Translations under genes and position numbers: made by a program | NCBI GenBank assembly: GCA_023665475.1 | Contig: JAMPEB010000002.1 | Coordinates: forward strand, 208,741 to 272,740 | DNA length: 64,000 bases | Reading direction: 5' to 3' | Origin: Lachnoclostridium sp. | GTDB lineage: Bacteria > Bacillota > Clostridia > Lachnospirales > Lachnospiraceae | Part shown: positions 62,452 to 64,000 of the stretch, one piece after another | Layout of the letters: every line of letters starts with the position of its first letter | How positions within the stretch are numbered: the first letter of the stretch is position 1 | The notes under the pieces: generated by a model | The model's database searches: none | The model's input: the letters and a program-made list of their open reading frames with translations, nothing else | Told to the model about the DNA's origin: nothing

Positions 62452-62456
62452 ACACC

Positions 62457-62498
62457 GTAAAAAATACCAAATTTTTTCTGCATTTTTTAAATTTTTGG
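62457..62498 (-). terminator. Weak terminator of the YfhO-like gene
   Basis: Directly after the stop codon, CCAAA pairs with TTTGG around an A+T-rich region, followed by TATTTTTT. The stem is weak, so read-through into the pilus operon is possible. Confidence 0.4.
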
Positions 62499-64000
62499 CT
62501 ATTTTTCACAAAAAGGCTTTCGAGAATTTAGAGAAATTAATCTTTTGCCTCCCATGCCAAAATACAATAAAACAAGCGCAAACGCCACAATACCTCCCGC
62601 GATTCCCTCCTTCAGGCCGAATGGCATATAATTAATTTCAATCTGATGCTCCCCCTCCGTAAGAGGCACTCCCAAAAACATGCCAAGTACCACTGCATAA
62701 GGACTTGTTTCCCCATCCACTGTTATCTGCCAGCCGCCATCTGTCACCAGAGGCAAAAATAACATCTGTCCCTCCTCTGCCTTTGCCATTCCCTTAATCT
62801 GTCCCCCGTTTATAGAAGTAATCTGAAATTCTCCCTCTCTTAACTCGCTCATTGCCGCCTCGTATTTCTCCTTGTCCAATTCATAGACATAAGCATCATA
62901 AAGAGTAATATCTCCTCCTTCCATATCCAGTTCCATGGAAAGCTGCGTTCCTTTTTCGAAACTGCCCAGATAGGTTGTACTGTCAATAACGATATTCCTT
63001 TCTTCCTCCTCATTTAAGCGGGTGTTTATCTCCGCCTCAAGCTCTTCCCATTCACCATTTTCCTCACTATACTGCATTAATTCTTTGGAGCCCCACAAAT
63101 AACAATAAACCGGATTATCCGAAAGGGTGGTGAATTTCAAGTTCTTGTTATCTTGCTCTTCCGAAATTTCTATATCAAGCTTTCGGAAAACCTCCGGTTC
63201 CTTCACCCCCATAGCTTTTAAAATCAAATTTTGGTTCTCAAACACATCCGTTCCAACCTCACAGCCCTCTAAGATACTTTCCCGATTTACCATATATCCC
63301 AAAGAAAGTACATTTTTGTTTTCCTGCAGATAAATTTCCCAGGGAAATTCACTTCCCAATTGTCCCTTAGAGATGTCTTTCAATTCATACCCGTCCAAAA
63401 ATTTATCCTGTGTAATGCGGTATTTCACACCTAAAAGGCTGTCCCCCACAGGACTCATTCCGCCACCGTCAGCTACCGGATGTATAAGCACATTACCCAT
63501 AATGAATAAAAACATCCTGACATCCCTATTGCTTGCCGAATGAAAGCTGCTGATTCCCCTGAGCCCATAAAAAGTTGGCTCGTTGTAATCCAGATACCGC
63601 ATCATGACTTCCGAGCGAAAAAAGCCATCTTCTTCTCTGATTTCCTCCGTTAACGGAAGAACATAATCCATCACTAAATCATAATTAAACCGTGGCTGAT
63701 AGAATTTTTCCTTATGAATGCCGTTGATCATGGCAGCCCCGTTAAAGAACAGCTCTATGCACAGATAGCAGCCGACCAGACCCCCAATTAACTTTGGGAG
63801 TCCCCCCTTTAAGGGAATGCAGACATAGGCTTTCCATGCAAGGATCAGCACCACTGTGGAAAACAGGAACGCATAACGGTAGGGCACCGCATTGGGATAT
63901 TGGAAGCCGTGCCATGCCAGATCCGCCCCCTGCCACAAAAAGCCCGCAAAGGGCGCCGCCGCCATGAGCCCATAGGACAGCTTCTCCTTCAGGCGGTACT
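62499..64000 (-). CDS. YfhO-like membrane protein, C-terminal part
   Basis: The reading frame is open to the right edge, so the N-terminus is outside the window. The visible 500 residues have two or three membrane helices near the right edge (HGFQYPNAVPYRYAFLFSTV), a long extracytoplasmic region (about 370 residues), and a last helix (GIAGGIVAFALVLLYFGMG). This is the build of YfhO-family multi-membrane proteins, which are thought to act in glycosylation of cell-envelope polymers. Neighbour pilus genes have their own promoter, so a functional link is not implied. Confidence 0.8.
   Translation of the reverse strand, partial: YRLKEKLSYGLMAAAPFAGFLWQGADLAWHGFQYPNAVPYRYAFLFSTVVLILAWKAYVCIPLKGGLPKLIGGLVGCYLCIELFFNGAAMINGIHKEKFYQPRFNYDLVMDYVLPLTEEIREEDGFFRSEVMMRYLDYNEPTFYGLRGISSFHSASNRDVRMFLFIMGNVLIHPVADGGGMSPVGDSLLGVKYRITQDKFLDGYELKDISKGQLGSEFPWEIYLQENKNVLSLGYMVNRESILEGCEVGTDVFENQNLILKAMGVKEPEVFRKLDIEISEEQDNKNLKFTTLSDNPVYCYLWGSKELMQYSEENGEWEELEAEINTRLNEEEERNIVIDSTTYLGSFEKGTQLSMELDMEGGDITLYDAYVYELDKEKYEAAMSELREGEFQITSINGGQIKGMAKAEEGQMLFLPLVTDGGWQITVDGETSPYAVVLGMFLGVPLTEGEHQIEINYMPFGLKEGIAGGIVAFALVLLYFGMGGKRLISLNSRKPFCEK

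Noticed and set aside
1..64000. CRISPR arrays, tRNA or rRNA genes, insertion sequences, prophage or recombinases
   Set aside because: No regular spacer-repeat array, no cloverleaf, no transposase or integrase gene was seen. The only repeats are those listed.

Overview
This window looks like chromosomal DNA of a motile, Gram-positive anaerobic Clostridia bacterium, most likely Lachnospiraceae. The reasons are a single very large fla/che operon with fliY in place of fliN, cheC and cheD, a codY gene directly in front of it, a secretin-free type IV pilus operon, and the rpsB-tsf neighbourhood. Almost all genes lie on the minus strand, so the window reads from right to left. I saw no rRNA, tRNA, CRISPR array, insertion sequence or prophage.

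Layout, from high to low coordinates: (a) 62499-64000, the C-terminal part of a YfhO-like membrane protein. (b) 50121-62381, a type IV pilus operon with its own strong promoter: pilB, pilC, two pilins, prepilin peptidase, a fused pilM-pilN, pilO, and four minor-pilin-like genes, one coding for 708 residues. (c) 47520-50030, the only plus-strand gene, an 836-residue dynamin-like GTPase with its own promoter and terminator. (d) topA and codY, each with its own promoter. (e) 7455-43994, a 36.5 kb flagellar/chemotaxis operon of 40 genes in order: flgB, flgC, fliE-J, a MotE-like gene, fliK, flgD, a small conserved gene, flgE, flbD, motA, motB, fliL, fliM, fliY, cheY, fliO, fliP, fliQ, fliR, flhB, flhA, flhF, flhG, ycgR, cheB, cheA, cheW, cheC, cheD, a small membrane gene, fliA, a FapA/DUF342 gene and three little-known genes. 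It ends at a hairpin terminator. (f) rpsB-tsf. (g) a PHP-domain phosphoesterase gene. (h) a sugar-type ABC importer operon (lipoprotein plus two permeases). (i) the first 33 codons of a HlyD-like efflux adaptor at the left edge.

The flagellar operon encodes the rotor and switch (FliF, FliG, FliM, FliY), the export gate (FlhA, FlhB, FliO-R) with its ATPase (FliH, FliI, FliJ), hook assembly (FlgD, FlgE, FliK), stators (MotA, MotB, FlbD), placement and number control (FlhF, FlhG), a c-di-GMP brake (YcgR), a chemotaxis core with two adaptation branches (CheB, CheC/CheD), and sigma-28. Filament genes, flgM and cheR must lie elsewhere. Besides a sigma-A promoter before flgB, I find two credible internal promoters: a sigma-28-type site before fliK and a consensus sigma-A site inside the end of flgE, just before flbD-motA.

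Points most worth a second look are a composite palindromic repeat that supplies the stop codon of two flagellar genes; a hook-cap protein carrying two surface-protein-type helical repeats; in-frame 21-bp repeats before a minor pilin gene; the PilM-PilN fusion and large pilin-like subunit; the free-standing dynamin-like GTPase; and the sigma-28 promoter inside the operon.
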